Part shown: in pieces, positions 10,167 to 19,320 of the stretch
How the letters are laid out: every line of letters starts with the position of its first letter
Position numbering within the stretch: the first letter of the stretch is position 1
From: Polynucleobacter kasalickyi
GTDB lineage: Bacteria > Pseudomonadota > Gammaproteobacteria > Burkholderiales > Burkholderiaceae
Reading direction: 5' to 3'
DNA length: 64,000 nucleotides
Assembly (NCBI RefSeq): GCF_900176405.1
Contig: NZ_FWXJ01000005.1
Coordinates: 62,001 to 126,000 of the forward strand
Notes under the pieces: model-generated
What the model saw: the letters and a program-made list of their open reading frames with translations, nothing else
Databases searched by the model: none
Told to the model about the DNA's origin: nothing
Position numbers and translations under genes: made by a program

Positions 10167-11462
10167 CTATTTAACTGACCGAGTAGTATAACCGTTGAAT
10201 AATTGACGTGGACGACCAATTTTGTATTCAGCATCAGTAATCATTTCTTCCCACTGTGCAATCCATCCAACAGTTCTTGCTAAAGCAAATACACAAGTGA
10301 ACATATCGGTAGGAATACCTAATGCACGTTGCACAATACCTGAGTAGAAATCAACGTTAGGATAGAGCTTACGGCTAACAAAATACTCATCTTCTAAGGC
10401 AATTTTTTCTAAAGTCATCGCTAATTTAAAGAGTGGGTCGTCACCAAGGCCGAGTTCATTCAATACCTCGTAACAAGTTTCACGCATTAATTTTGCTCTT
10501 GGATCGAAGTTTTTATAAACACGATGTCCAAAACCCATCAAACGAACGCCAGAATCTTTATCTTTCACTTTGGCAATGAACTCACCGATCTTTTCAACGC
10601 CACCATTTTTTTGAATATCTTCTAACATTTGTAAGCAAGCTTCATTTGCACCGCCATGGGCAGGACCCCATAAACAAGCAACACCAGCGGCAATTGCAGC
10701 AAATGGATTAGTGCCAGAAGAGCCAGCTAAACGAACTGTTGAAGTTGAAGCATTTTGCTCATGATCTGCGTGCAAAATAAAGATTCTGTCTAGCGCTCTA
10801 ACTAATACTTCATTCACAACATACTCTTCACACGGTGTTGCAAACAACATACGCATGAAATTAGCAGTATAAGAAAGGTCATTTTTTGGATAAATAAATG
10901 GTTGACCTACGGAATACTTGTAGGACATCGCGACCAAGGTAGGCATTTTAGCAATCAAACGAATCTGAGCAATTTCGCGAATTCTAGCATCCGAGTAGTC
11001 TAAGCCGTCATGATAGAAAGCTGCCATCGCACCAACCAAGCCAGTTAAAACGGCCATTGGATGGGCATCGCGACGGAAACCACGCAAGAAAAATTGCATT
11101 TGCTCATGTACCATGGTGTGGTGCATCACTAAATCAGCAAAATCCTTTTTTACTTCTGGCGATGGTAACTCACCGTTGAGAAGCAAATAACATGTTTCTA
11201 AGAAGTCGCAATTTACTGCGAGATCTTCAATTGGATAACCCCTGTAAAGCAACTCGCCCTTATCACCATCAATAAAAGTAATCTTTGAATTGCAAGATGC
11301 AGTTGACATAAAGCCAGGGTCATAAGTAAATTTACCTGTTTGACCATATAACTTACGAATATCAATTACATCTGGACCAACTGTACCTTTATAAATAGGC
11401 ATTTCAATAGCTGGTGAACCATCAGAAAAGGATAGGGTTGCTTTGATATCAGAGGGTGTCAT
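10167..11462 (-). CDS. gltA: Citrate synthase
   Basis: This enzyme condenses oxaloacetate with acetyl-CoA at the entry of the TCA cycle. The 431 residues match the hexameric type II enzymes of Gram-negative bacteria. Catalytic regions are visible: [25 protein letters not shown] (histidine) and [15 protein letters not shown] (histidine and aspartate). ATG 11462 follows an AAGGAC site. It lies 82 bp after sdhE, and an 11-bp inverted repeat in that gap may separate its expression from the sdh genes. Confidence 0.97.
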   Translation of the reverse strand: MTPSDIKATLSFSDGSPAIEMPIYKGTVGPDVIDIRKLYGQTGKFTYDPGFMSTASCNSKITFIDGDKGELLYRGYPIEDLAVNCDFLETCYLLLNGELPSPEVKKDFADLVMHHTMVHEQMQFFLRGFRRDAHPMAVLTGLVGAMAAFYHDGLDYSDARIREIAQIRLIAKMPTLVAMSYKYSVGQPFIYPKNDLSYTANFMRMLFATPCEEYVVNEVLVRALDRIFILHADHEQNASTSTVRLAGSSGTNPFAAIAAGVACLWGPAHGGANEACLQMLEDIQKNGGVEKIGEFIAKVKDKDSGVRLMGFGHRVYKNFDPRAKLMRETCYEVLNELGLGDDPLFKLAMTLEKIALEDEYFVSRKLYPNVDFYSGIVQRALGIPTDMFTCVFALARTVGWIAQWEEMITDAEYKIGRPRQLFNGYTTRSVK

Positions 11463-11496
11463 TGTTTTGTCCTTACGTTATTTTTCGTTTATTTTA

Positions 11497-11536
11497 GTTG
11501 AAGTTAGTTGCAATGAGAAAATTTTCTAACTTCAAC
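11497..11536. repeat. 11-bp perfect inverted repeat between sdhE and gltA
   Basis: Positions 11497-11507 (GTTGAAGTTAG) are the exact reverse complement of 11526-11536, with an 18-base loop that itself contains the palindrome GAAAATTTTC. In the direction of the operon (minus) the stem is followed by TAAAATAAACG, a poor U-tract. It could act as an attenuator, an RNA-processing hairpin that sets different levels for sdh and gltA, or a protein site. Only the pairing is seen. Confidence 0.45.
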
Positions 11537-11544
11537 GTATTTAT

Positions 11545-11802
11545 TTACACTTGACGCAATTGTTGTAGCACTTTTATCACATTTGGTTGATTTAAATGAC
11601 CAGTTGGCTCAGTTCGACTTAAAAACAAATCCAATAAATCATTATCACTTAAATCAAATAGCTGATCGAGAGAATACACATCTTCCATGGTCAAGTTTGG
11701 TGAAAAACGATTAAAAAATCTTTCGATAATTAAATCGTTTTCCAATAAGCCCCTGCGAGCACTCCATCGCAACCTAGAAAGAATACCTGAGTCAACCGTC
11801 AT
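11545..11802 (-). CDS. sdhE: FAD assembly factor SdhE
   Basis: This is an 85-residue protein of the SdhE/YgfY (SDHAF2) family, which promotes covalent flavin attachment to SdhA. The conserved RRGLLENDLIIERFF segment, variant of the RGxxE motif, lies at residues 17-31. The start overlaps the sdhB stop by 4 bp (ATGA), so translation is coupled. Position directly after sdhB is the usual one in betaproteobacteria. Confidence 0.95.
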   Translation of the reverse strand: MTVDSGILSRLRWSARRGLLENDLIIERFFNRFSPNLTMEDVYSLDQLFDLSDNDLLDLFLSRTEPTGHLNQPNVIKVLQQLRQV

Positions 11803-12506
11803 ACTGCTCTACGAACCATCAATTCTTTGATTTTACCAATCGCTTTAGTTGGGTTGAGCCCTTTAGGACAAACGTCAACGCAATTCATAATGGTATGGCA
11901 ACGGAATAAACGGTATGGATCTTCTAAGTTATCCAAGCGCTCGCTAGTTACCTCATCACGACTATCGGCAATAAAGCGATAAGCTTGTAAAAGACCGGCA
12001 GGACCAACAAACTTATCAGGATTCCACCAAAATGATGGGCAAGATGTTGAACAGGAAGCACATAAAATGCACTCATACAAACCGTTCAACTCTTCTCTTT
12101 CTTCCGGAGACTGTAAACGCTCTTTTTCTGGCGGAGGAGTTTCATTTACCAAATAAGGACGAATTGAATGGTATTGTTTGAAGAAGTTCGTCATATCAAC
12201 AATCATGTCCCGCACAACTGGCAATCCAGGCAGCGGACGTAATGTTATTTTCTTCGGCAAAGTCAGCATGTTGGTTAAACAAGCTAAACCATTCTTACCA
12301 TTAATGTTCATGGCATCTGAACCACAAACACCCTCACGACAGGAACGACGGAACGACAAGGTCTCATCTAATTTCTTGAGCTTCATTAGAGCATCAAGCA
12401 ACATTCTCTCACTACCATCTAACTCTAATTCATAAGTCTGCATGCGTGGTGCTGCATCCTTATCTGGATCATATCGATACACTTCAAATATACGAATTTC
12501 ACTCAT
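11799..12506 (-). CDS. sdhB: Succinate dehydrogenase iron-sulfur subunit
   Basis: SdhB carries electrons from the flavin of SdhA to quinone through [2Fe-2S], [4Fe-4S] and [3Fe-4S] clusters. The 235-residue length is typical. Cys56, Cys61, Asp64 and Cys76 form the first cluster site, the aspartate being normal in proteobacterial SdhB. CILCASCSTSCP and the later CHTIMNCVDVCP hold the other clusters. An AAAGGA site lies upstream of ATG 12506, 11 bp after sdhA. Confidence 0.97.
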   Translation of the reverse strand: MSEIRIFEVYRYDPDKDAAPRMQTYELELDGSERMLLDALMKLKKLDETLSFRRSCREGVCGSDAMNINGKNGLACLTNMLTLPKKITLRPLPGLPVVRDMIVDMTNFFKQYHSIRPYLVNETPPPEKERLQSPEEREELNGLYECILCASCSTSCPSFWWNPDKFVGPAGLLQAYRFIADSRDEVTSERLDNLEDPYRLFRCHTIMNCVDVCPKGLNPTKAIGKIKELMVRRAV

Positions 12507-12517
12507 AATAATTCCTT

Positions 12518-14296
12518 TTAGAATGTTCTAACTTTAGGTGGAATAGACTCTGCAGTCAAAGGCTTAAGGTTTACAGGCTTATATTCAAGACGGTTATTAT
12601 CCTTAAACCATAAAGTATGTTTCAACCAATTAACATCATCACGCTCAGGGCAGTCGTCATGAGCGTGAGCCCCACGACTTTCTTGACGAGCAGCTGCTGA
12701 AATCATGGTTGAGTTTGCGGCTTCAACTAAATTAGCCAACTCTAACGCCTCTACCCTCGCAGTGTTAAAGGTCTTAGATTTATCTTTTAAATGAATGTGG
12801 TTTGCACGCTCAGTCAGTTCAGCCATCATCGCGACACCCTCATCCATAATGGCTTGAGTTCTAAATACGCCACAATGTTTTTGCATTGCATTACGAATAT
12901 CATTAGCAACGTCTTGCGTGTACTCACCAGAGGTAGAATCATCCAATTTTGCAACGCGAGCCAATGAATAATCAGCTGCATTTTCAGGTAATGGCTTGTG
13001 CTCTTTTTTCTTAATATCTGAAGCAACAATATGGTTACCTGCCGCACGACCAAATACTAGTAAGTCAAGCAATGAGTTAGTACCGAGACGATTTGCACCG
13101 TGTACAGAAACGCATGAACATTCACCAACTGCATAGAAACCATTCACAACCTCATTGGGATTGCCATTTTTTGGCGCCACAACTTGACCATAAATATTGG
13201 TAGGAATACCACCCATTTGATAATGGATCGTTGGTACTACGGGAATTGGTTCTTTAGTTACATCAACGTTAGCAAAGTTAATGCCAATCTCGTATACAGA
13301 AGGTAAACGCTTATGAATTGTCTCAGCGCCAATGTGTGTTAGATCAAGCACCACATAATCACCATTCGGTCCACAACCACGTCCCTCTTTAATTTCTTGG
13401 TCCATACAACGGGATACGAAATCTCTAGGTGCCAAGTCTTTCAGAGTTGGCGCATAACGTTCCATGAAACGCTCACCATCTTTATTTCTTAAAATACCAC
13501 CCTCACCACGGCAGCCTTCAGTTAACAAGACGCCGGCACCAGCAACACCAGTCGGATGGAACTGCCAGAACTCCATATCTTCGAGCGGAATACCTGCACG
13601 TGCGGTCATTCCCATTCCATCGCCAGTATTGATGAAGGCATTCGTCGAAGCTTGCCAAATACGACCAGCACCACCGGTGGCAAACATCGTGATTTTTGCT
13701 TCTAAAATATGGATTTCACCGGTTTCCATTTCCATCGCAGTCACACCAACAACATCACCGTCTGCATCACGGATTAAGTCAAGTGCCATCCACTCAACAA
13801 AGAAATGTGTTTTTGCACGAACGTTTCTTTGATACAAGGTGTGCAACATTGCATGACCAGTTCTATCTGCCGCAGCACAAGCACGTTGAACAGGCTTCTC
13901 ACCATAGTTAGCCGTGTGCCCACCGAATGGACGCTGATAAATTGTGCCATCAGCATTACGGTCAAATGGCATACCAAAATGTTCTAATTCATAGACAACC
14001 TTTGGGGCCTCACGACACATAAATTCGATCGCATCTTGGTCACCCAACCAATCAGAACCTTTAATCGTGTCATAAAAATGATAATGCCAATTATCTTCAC
14101 TCATGTTACCTAAAGAAGCGCCAATACCACCTTGGGCAGCTACCGTATGTGAACGAGTTGGGAAAACCTTTGAAAGAACAGCAACGTTCAATCCAGCTTC
14201 AGCTAATTGTAAAGATGCACGCATACCTGCGCCACCAGCACCAACAATAACAACATCAAAACGACGGCGTGGAATTGCCGAATTATTCGCAACCAT
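12518..14296 (-). CDS. sdhA: Succinate dehydrogenase flavoprotein subunit
   Basis: SdhA oxidises succinate to fumarate on the cytoplasmic face of the membrane complex II. The 592 residues contain the FAD-binding VIVGAGGAGMRAS and His50 in SHTVAAQGGIGA, the residue that binds FAD covalently. Substrate-site segments QFHPTGVAGAGVL and VHGANRLGTNSLLDL are also present. Its start directly abuts the sdhD stop (no gap). Several antisense reading frames inside this gene are shadows of its codon usage. Confidence 0.98.
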   Translation of the reverse strand: MVANNSAIPRRRFDVVIVGAGGAGMRASLQLAEAGLNVAVLSKVFPTRSHTVAAQGGIGASLGNMSEDNWHYHFYDTIKGSDWLGDQDAIEFMCREAPKVVYELEHFGMPFDRNADGTIYQRPFGGHTANYGEKPVQRACAAADRTGHAMLHTLYQRNVRAKTHFFVEWMALDLIRDADGDVVGVTAMEMETGEIHILEAKITMFATGGAGRIWQASTNAFINTGDGMGMTARAGIPLEDMEFWQFHPTGVAGAGVLLTEGCRGEGGILRNKDGERFMERYAPTLKDLAPRDFVSRCMDQEIKEGRGCGPNGDYVVLDLTHIGAETIHKRLPSVYEIGINFANVDVTKEPIPVVPTIHYQMGGIPTNIYGQVVAPKNGNPNEVVNGFYAVGECSCVSVHGANRLGTNSLLDLLVFGRAAGNHIVASDIKKKEHKPLPENAADYSLARVAKLDDSTSGEYTQDVANDIRNAMQKHCGVFRTQAIMDEGVAMMAELTERANHIHLKDKSKTFNTARVEALELANLVEAANSTMISAAARQESRGAHAHDDCPERDDVNWLKHTLWFKDNNRLEYKPVNLKPLTAESIPPKVRTF

Positions 14297-14662
14297 TTAA
14301 ACCCTCCAAAGAATTTGAGCAGCGTAAGCAGTACAACCAACTAACCATAAAACTGTTAAGGTTTGTAATGTTAAACGCAGACCTGCGGAACCAATGTAAT
14401 CCATCCAAATATCACGGATACCAACCCAAGCATGATAAAAAAGTGACATGAGGGTCAAAAAGGTTAATACCTTCATCAATTGATTAGCAAACAATGATGC
14501 CCAACCTTCATAAGTAGCATTACCGTAAATGAGGTATACCGCTAAAAGGATTACCGTAAAAACTATCATAATGACTGCAGTTACTCTTTGAAGTAGCCAT
14601 TCAGTCAAGCCATAATGAGCACCGACAACGAGGCGCTTCGATCCAATGTTATTTTGAGCCAT
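14297..14662 (-). CDS. sdhD: Succinate dehydrogenase membrane anchor subunit
   Basis: This is a 121-residue hydrophobic protein with three predicted membrane helices, at about residues 24-46, 55-80 and 92-115. Conserved FYHAWVGIRDIWMDYI in the second helix region carries the heme-ligand histidine and the Asp-Tyr pair near the quinone site. It anchors SdhAB with SdhC. An AAGGAAA site precedes ATG 14662, 8 bp after sdhC. Confidence 0.94.
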   Translation of the reverse strand: MAQNNIGSKRLVVGAHYGLTEWLLQRVTAVIMIVFTVILLAVYLIYGNATYEGWASLFANQLMKVLTFLTLMSLFYHAWVGIRDIWMDYIGSAGLRLTLQTLTVLWLVGCTAYAAQILWRV

Positions 14663-14670
14663 GATTTTCC

Positions 14671-15096
14671 TTAAAACAAATTAAATAATTTAGCGCCAAG
14701 AACTAAGGTCAAGGCTAAACTCACGACCAAAACACTGATCGCTGATTTTTGAATTTGGTGTTTTTCTAAACCACGGTGCGTATCGAGCATTAAAAAACGA
14801 ATTCCGGCACAAAAGTGATGTAAAAAACCCCAAATGAGAGCCAAAATAAACAATTTAATCAATGGGTTGGAAACCATATCAGAAAATGTCAAAAAACTAA
14901 TTTCTGAGGTAACACTTTTATCAAAGAGATAAAGAATGAAAGGTAGAGATAAAAACAATAATGCGCCACTTACGCGATGCAAAATCGATACTTTTCCAGA
15001 CCACGGCAATTTGTAAGAAGTCAGAATTTGAAGATAGCCAATATTCTTAAATTGAGGACGGGCTTTGCGGCCACTTGGGTTTAAATTTTCAGACAT
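14671..15096 (-). CDS. sdhC: Succinate dehydrogenase cytochrome b556 subunit
   Basis: This is a 141-residue protein with three membrane helices. The SILHRVSGALLF segment holds the quinone-site Ser and Arg and the family signature, and HHFCAGIRFLMLD carries the heme-ligand histidine region. It is the first gene of sdhCDABE and reads away from mdh across a 529-bp spacer, where its promoter must lie. In several Burkholderiales relatives a GntR-type regulator gene sits in this spacer; none is present here. Confidence 0.95.
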   Translation of the reverse strand: MSENLNPSGRKARPQFKNIGYLQILTSYKLPWSGKVSILHRVSGALLFLSLPFILYLFDKSVTSEISFLTFSDMVSNPLIKLFILALIWGFLHHFCAGIRFLMLDTHRGLEKHQIQKSAISVLVVSLALTLVLGAKLFNLF

Positions 15097-15625
15097 TAAA
15101 TAACCTTATGTATTAAGCATGGGGTGTAAATATTTAATTACATTACAGTTTTTGACAACCACATTAAAAAATCATTTGATCATCAACAACTGACAGGCTC
15201 TATTTTGTCATATTCTTTAGAAGATTTGGAAATCCAGTAAATAAAAAAAATTAATCCAAATAAATCAATGATTTGGACAACTGTATTTTGAAGTTTCAAA
15301 TTTACTTGAATGAATTGAATTCAAACTTTGAAGACCAAATTGAAGCGAATATTGGGGTATTCGACTGAAAACATCCTGGTGTAAATAAAATAATGAAATC
15401 AACTGTAAATTAAATTGAAAAAAATTGTCTTCCTTCTTAAATTCATAATAAATTCGAATCTTTTTAGAAAAATTCTCGATAAATGGGCAATAAATAGCCT
15501 CAGAATCATTAAATTTGATAGGTTAAGGTTTCATTAGTGCTTATCATTAGAAGTTATTAAAAATTTTTTATAAATTTATAATTAGTAGTACAACAACTTT
15601 TTTATCGATAAACGGAGTTAATTTC
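15097..15625. promoter_or_regulatory. 529-bp AT-rich divergent spacer between sdhC and mdh
   Basis: No convincing open frame, tRNA or hairpin terminator is visible. The spacer must hold the promoters for sdhCDABE (leftward) and mdh (rightward). It contains AAATCATTTGATCA at 15169-15182, which fits the 14-bp dyad found in the catabolic region at 36-44 kb; here it could be coincidence. A GGAG ribosome site for mdh ends the region. I could not assign -35/-10 elements with confidence. Confidence 0.5.
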
Positions 15626-16612
15626 ATGGCAAAAGCACCTTTAAATGTTGCAATCACCGGCGCCGCGGGTCAAATCGGCTATTCATTATTATTTCGTATT
15701 GCCAATGGCGATATGCTTGGCAAAGATCAACCAGTTAATCTTCACTTGCTTGAGATTCCTGATGAGAAAGCTCAAAATGCCCTCAAAGGCGTAATGATGG
15801 AATTAGATGACTGCGCATTTCCGCTGCTAAACAGCATGAGCGCACACGGCGATGCCATGACTGCATTCAAAGATATCGACTACGCAGTGTTGGTTGGTGC
15901 TCGTCCACGTGGCCCAGGAATGGAACGTAAGGACCTTTTGCAAGCAAATGCAAAAATTTTCACAGCACAAGGTAAAGCTTTGAATGCTGTTGCTAAAAGA
16001 ACGGTTAAAACATTAGTGGTTGGCAATCCAGCGAATACAAATGCTTATATTGCAATGAAATCAGCGCCAGATCTACCAGCGAAAAACTTCACAGCAATGT
16101 TGCGTTTAGACCATAACAGAGCATTATCTCAATTAGCAGCTAAAGCAAATATTGCCGTTGCAGATATCGAAAAATTAGTAGTTTGGGGCAATCACAGCCC
16201 AACAATGTACCCAGATTACCGCTTTGCTAATGTTGCTGGTAAATCGATCAAAGAAATGATTAATGATGAAGAGTGGAATAAAACAGTATTCCTCCCAACT
16301 GTAGGTAAGCGTGGCGGTGCGATTATTGAAGCACGCGGACTCTCATCAGCAGCATCTGCTGCAAATGCAGCCATTGATCATATTCATGATTGGCATTTAG
16401 GTACAAATGGTAAATGGGTAACCATGGGAATTCCTTCTGATGGTTCTTATGGTATTCCTGAAGGTATCATTTATGGTGTACCGGTAACTTGTGAAAACGG
16501 CGAATATCAAATGATTCAAGGTTTAGAAATTGATGCTTATTCCCGTGAAAGAATGGATTTCACCTTGAATGAGTTGTTGGAAGAAAAAGCTGGCGTTCAA
16601 GATCTACTTTAA
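15626..16612 (+). CDS. mdh: Malate dehydrogenase
   Basis: This enzyme oxidises malate to oxaloacetate with NAD in the TCA cycle. The 328 residues start with the Rossmann motif [17 protein letters not shown], and the active-site histidine is His190 in [13 protein letters not shown]. This is the long cytosolic-MDH-like type common in betaproteobacteria. The upstream GGAG lies about 8 bp before ATG. It is followed after 17 bp by the citE-like gene, a pairing often seen in this order. Confidence 0.97.
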   Translation: MAKAPLNVAITGAAGQIGYSLLFRIANGDMLGKDQPVNLHLLEIPDEKAQNALKGVMMELDDCAFPLLNSMSAHGDAMTAFKDIDYAVLVGARPRGPGMERKDLLQANAKIFTAQGKALNAVAKRTVKTLVVGNPANTNAYIAMKSAPDLPAKNFTAMLRLDHNRALSQLAAKANIAVADIEKLVVWGNHSPTMYPDYRFANVAGKSIKEMINDEEWNKTVFLPTVGKRGGAIIEARGLSSAASAANAAIDHIHDWHLGTNGKWVTMGIPSDGSYGIPEGIIYGVPVTCENGEYQMIQGLEIDAYSRERMDFTLNELLEEKAGVQDLL

Positions 16613-16629
16613 TTTAACCTGAGGCTCCC

Positions 16630-17604
16630 ATGACTCCTTCTGAAGTTCTATTTGATGGTATTGTTCCAAAAACAATTCCCGTTTGTGATCATTATTGCGG
16701 TACTGAATTACGGATGAAAAAAGCAATGGGTCTTCAGAATGAGATGGGGCCTTGTTTTGATATTACGTTTGATTTAGAGGATGGCGCTCCAATTGGTCAA
16801 GAAACGGAGCATGCCGCCTTAGTATGTGATTTAATTGCAAGTCCTGCCAATCAATTTAATCGTATCGGCGTTCGGGTACACGACCCTAAAAGTCCGCACT
16901 TTATTAATGATGTAAAAAAGATTGTACAAACAGTCGGTAACCAAGTAGCCTATATTGTGATTCCGAAGATTGATTCGGCAAAGCAAACCAGCGCTCTAAT
17001 AGAACAGATTAATGAGTTCGCTCACCAATTAGACTGCATTAGGGAGATTCCTATCCATGTCTTAATTGAAACCAATTTGGCTTTAGCAGATGTCTTCCAA
17101 ATTGCCGCAATTCCCCAAGTAGAGTGTTTAAGTTTTGGTTTGATGGATTTTGTTTCAGGTCACTACGGTGCAATTCCAAGTGATGCCATGGCTCAGGATC
17201 AGTTCAATCACCCTCTAGTTACAAGAGCCATGAGTGAAATCGCTGCCGCTTGCCACACTTACGGCAAAACTCCATCACATAACGTTTGCACCAACATCCA
17301 CTCCGCAGAGGTTGTCACTAGTGATAGCTTACAGGCTAAAAACCATTATGGTTATACTCGTAAGTGGAGTATTCACCCAATGCAAATTCCTTTGATTGTT
17401 AAAGCTTTTAGTCCTAGTGATGCACAAATTACTGAGGCTATCAATATTTTAAAGAGTGCTGTTGCAGCAAATTGGGGTCCTATTCAGTACGAAGGCAAAC
17501 TTCACGATAGAGCAAGCTTTAGGTACTTTTGGATGATTTTACAAAAGGCCCACCAATCCCACCCAAATAAATTAGATGAAATTGCCAATTTAGGATGGTT
17601 TTAA
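16630..17604 (+). CDS. HpcH/HpaI aldolase / CitE-like CoA-ester lyase family protein
   Basis: This is a 324-residue TIM-barrel protein of the citrate lyase beta/malyl-CoA lyase family. Visible motifs are DITFDLEDGAP (metal-binding acid), the arginine stretch NRIGVRVHD, VLIETNLALADV with the catalytic-region glutamate, and GYTRKWSIHPMQI near the C-terminus. The likely chemistry is aldol cleavage or hydrolysis of a malyl- or methylmalyl-CoA-like ester, but the substrate cannot be read from sequence. Position directly after mdh suggests a link to C4-acid metabolism. No citrate lyase alpha or gamma subunit genes are nearby, so it is not a classical citrate lyase. Confidence 0.85.
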   Translation: MTPSEVLFDGIVPKTIPVCDHYCGTELRMKKAMGLQNEMGPCFDITFDLEDGAPIGQETEHAALVCDLIASPANQFNRIGVRVHDPKSPHFINDVKKIVQTVGNQVAYIVIPKIDSAKQTSALIEQINEFAHQLDCIREIPIHVLIETNLALADVFQIAAIPQVECLSFGLMDFVSGHYGAIPSDAMAQDQFNHPLVTRAMSEIAAACHTYGKTPSHNVCTNIHSAEVVTSDSLQAKNHYGYTRKWSIHPMQIPLIVKAFSPSDAQITEAINILKSAVAANWGPIQYEGKLHDRASFRYFWMILQKAHQSHPNKLDEIANLGWF

Positions 17605-18098
17605 TTGTGACGTCTATGTCTATGAGCAATCATAAACAGGCTCCCTTCCCTATTCATTATTTTTATCAGACCTTTGTTTTAGTAGTGCTATGTATTCCAA
17701 TGCTTACTGGAATGGTGCAAGTTCAAGCAGCAGAAAAAAAGACACAAAAAAACAATTCTGCCGCAAGCAATAAATCTGATGCTAAAAAATTTGATGAGAT
17801 GAAATTAACTGATGCAAGTATTTGGCGTTGTGAAAATAATGTCATTGTCAAAACAGCTGAATCTTCTCAGGGCTACCTCATGCTTTGGAATAACAAACTA
17901 TATGTCATGAGTAAGATTGACGCTCTACGAGGCGTACAAAGATATACCAACGATACTTACCACCTTAATTGGATTGAAATTCCTGATAAAGCAATGCTAT
18001 TTGACTTTAAAATAGGTCAGCGCGTTCTTGATTACTGCAAAACGCCTGAACTAGTTGCCAACTCACCACGGATGAATCAAGAAGATTTAATGAAATAA
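17595..18098 (+). CDS. Exported protein of unknown function
   Basis: This protein of about 160 residues has an N-terminal hydrophobic segment (YFYQTFVLVVLCIPMLTG) and a likely signal-peptidase site near VQVQA-AEKK. A Lys/Asn/Ser-rich linker follows, then a compact C-terminal domain with two cysteines (WRCENN and LDYCKTP). I do not recognise a named family; the position after mdh and the citE-like gene recurs in betaproteobacteria. The start is uncertain: ATG 17595 overlaps the previous gene, and GTG 17607 and ATG 17616 or 17622 are alternatives. Its stop directly abuts the stop of the convergent DUF2863 gene. Confidence 0.7.
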   Translation: MVLIVTSMSMSNHKQAPFPIHYFYQTFVLVVLCIPMLTGMVQVQAAEKKTQKNNSAASNKSDAKKFDEMKLTDASIWRCENNVIVKTAESSQGYLMLWNNKLYVMSKIDALRGVQRYTNDTYHLNWIEIPDKAMLFDFKIGQRVLDYCKTPELVANSPRMNQEDLMK

Positions 18099-19310
18099 TT
18101 AGTGGAATAGTATTTGTTGTGCAGGGGTATCAATTGGCATTTGAGCATGCACAACCTCAGCAGAACGATTAGGAAATAAGGGCACTCCACAATCCTCGCA
18201 CATTTCAGGTGTAAACAACATGGCATGCTTGAAAACATCTCCTACTCCAGCCTCAACCAGAGTGGCAGAGATGAGTTGAATCGTTAAATCCCTATCTCCG
18301 CCAGCCTCAATATCCTCACTAGAGACTGTTTCACGATCATATAGTGGCCAAACAACCCCATAAATAATTTCTGGATGTCCTTTTATAGCAAAAGAAATAC
18401 GAAATTCATCCGCTATTTCATTGCCAAAAGGAGCAACAACACAACTGAGTTCAGACGGTTGTAAACCTAGAGTAGTTTCTAAAAAATTTACGGCAGCCTT
18501 CAGACTCAGTGGTCTTACTCGCTTGTCTGCATCTCGACAGTTTGTATAAAAAGCATCCGGTAACATAACTTCAAACTCACACCCCGGCAGTAAATTCACT
18601 AAAGTTGGCTGGATGGACTCTTGTAAGTTTTTTAAACTTTGTGTACGCTCTACCCGCTCTGCCTCATCCTCTTGCCAAATAAAGAAGGGTTGACCTTTTT
18701 CAGTGGCAAGGGCACATAGGATAAAACGTGGATCAGCTAATACGGCGATAGTATCTGGCATCTCTTTTAAATCATAAGACAGATCCGTTTGTTCAACGGC
18801 ACAGGTTGCCATTTTTTCTAATAGTTGACGGGTTTGAGAGTGAGACTGTGGAATCTGATCAATACTATAAAGCCAAGGAGCAATACTCAACTTGACATTA
18901 CCAGCGATGACACAGTCACTCAAGCAATCCACAATAGTAGCTGCAACTTCGGTAGAAATTGCGCCGAACGGAATACTGTACTTAGTCTGAGCAATGATGG
19001 GCAGGGAAATCAACAACACATCATACATTTTCCCATCGAACTCATAGACGAAAGACTCTGCCGCTGTCTCAGCCGCATCTGCAAGGATTTCAAACGCGGA
19101 GGTTTGACTTTTAAAGGTAAGATCAAGGGAGGTATCAATCACCGTTTGATACTGTCCCTTTAATAGCCTTGATAGACGATCAAAAATCTTACCTTCCCAA
19201 AAGATGTCTTCAACTTTACTACCTGAAGAGGCTAAAGCCAAAACCTCAGATACAAGCTTTTCAACCTCTGGAGAGGTTCTTACCTTCGCTCTCATTCGTG
19301 GCGTACTCAT
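18099..19310 (-). CDS. DUF2863 family protein
   Basis: This is a protein of about 403 residues matching, from memory, the betaproteobacterial DUF2863 family of unknown function. The open frame extends to 19400, but ATG 19310 (MSTPRMRAKVRTSPEVEKL) has an AAAGGG site 7 bp upstream and avoids overlapping yaaA, so I use it. Two conserved cysteines occur in EMCEDCGVPLFPN near the C-terminus, a possible half zinc site. No signal peptide or membrane helix is seen. It lies 10 bp after yaaA. Confidence 0.75.
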   Translation of the reverse strand: MSTPRMRAKVRTSPEVEKLVSEVLALASSGSKVEDIFWEGKIFDRLSRLLKGQYQTVIDTSLDLTFKSQTSAFEILADAAETAAESFVYEFDGKMYDVLLISLPIIAQTKYSIPFGAISTEVAATIVDCLSDCVIAGNVKLSIAPWLYSIDQIPQSHSQTRQLLEKMATCAVEQTDLSYDLKEMPDTIAVLADPRFILCALATEKGQPFFIWQEDEAERVERTQSLKNLQESIQPTLVNLLPGCEFEVMLPDAFYTNCRDADKRVRPLSLKAAVNFLETTLGLQPSELSCVVAPFGNEIADEFRISFAIKGHPEIIYGVVWPLYDRETVSSEDIEAGGDRDLTIQLISATLVEAGVGDVFKHAMLFTPEMCEDCGVPLFPNRSAEVVHAQMPIDTPAQQILFH

Positions 19311-19320
19311 TCTGTGCCCT

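Noticed and set aside
13464..13832. 122-codon plus-strand frame
   Set aside because: Antisense to sdhA, Pro/Ser-rich translation typical of the reverse of a conserved gene.
16630..17604. Citrate lyase beta subunit (citE) as such
   Set aside because: No citD, citF or citG genes are near; the TIM-barrel lyase family is broad, so only a family-level name was given.
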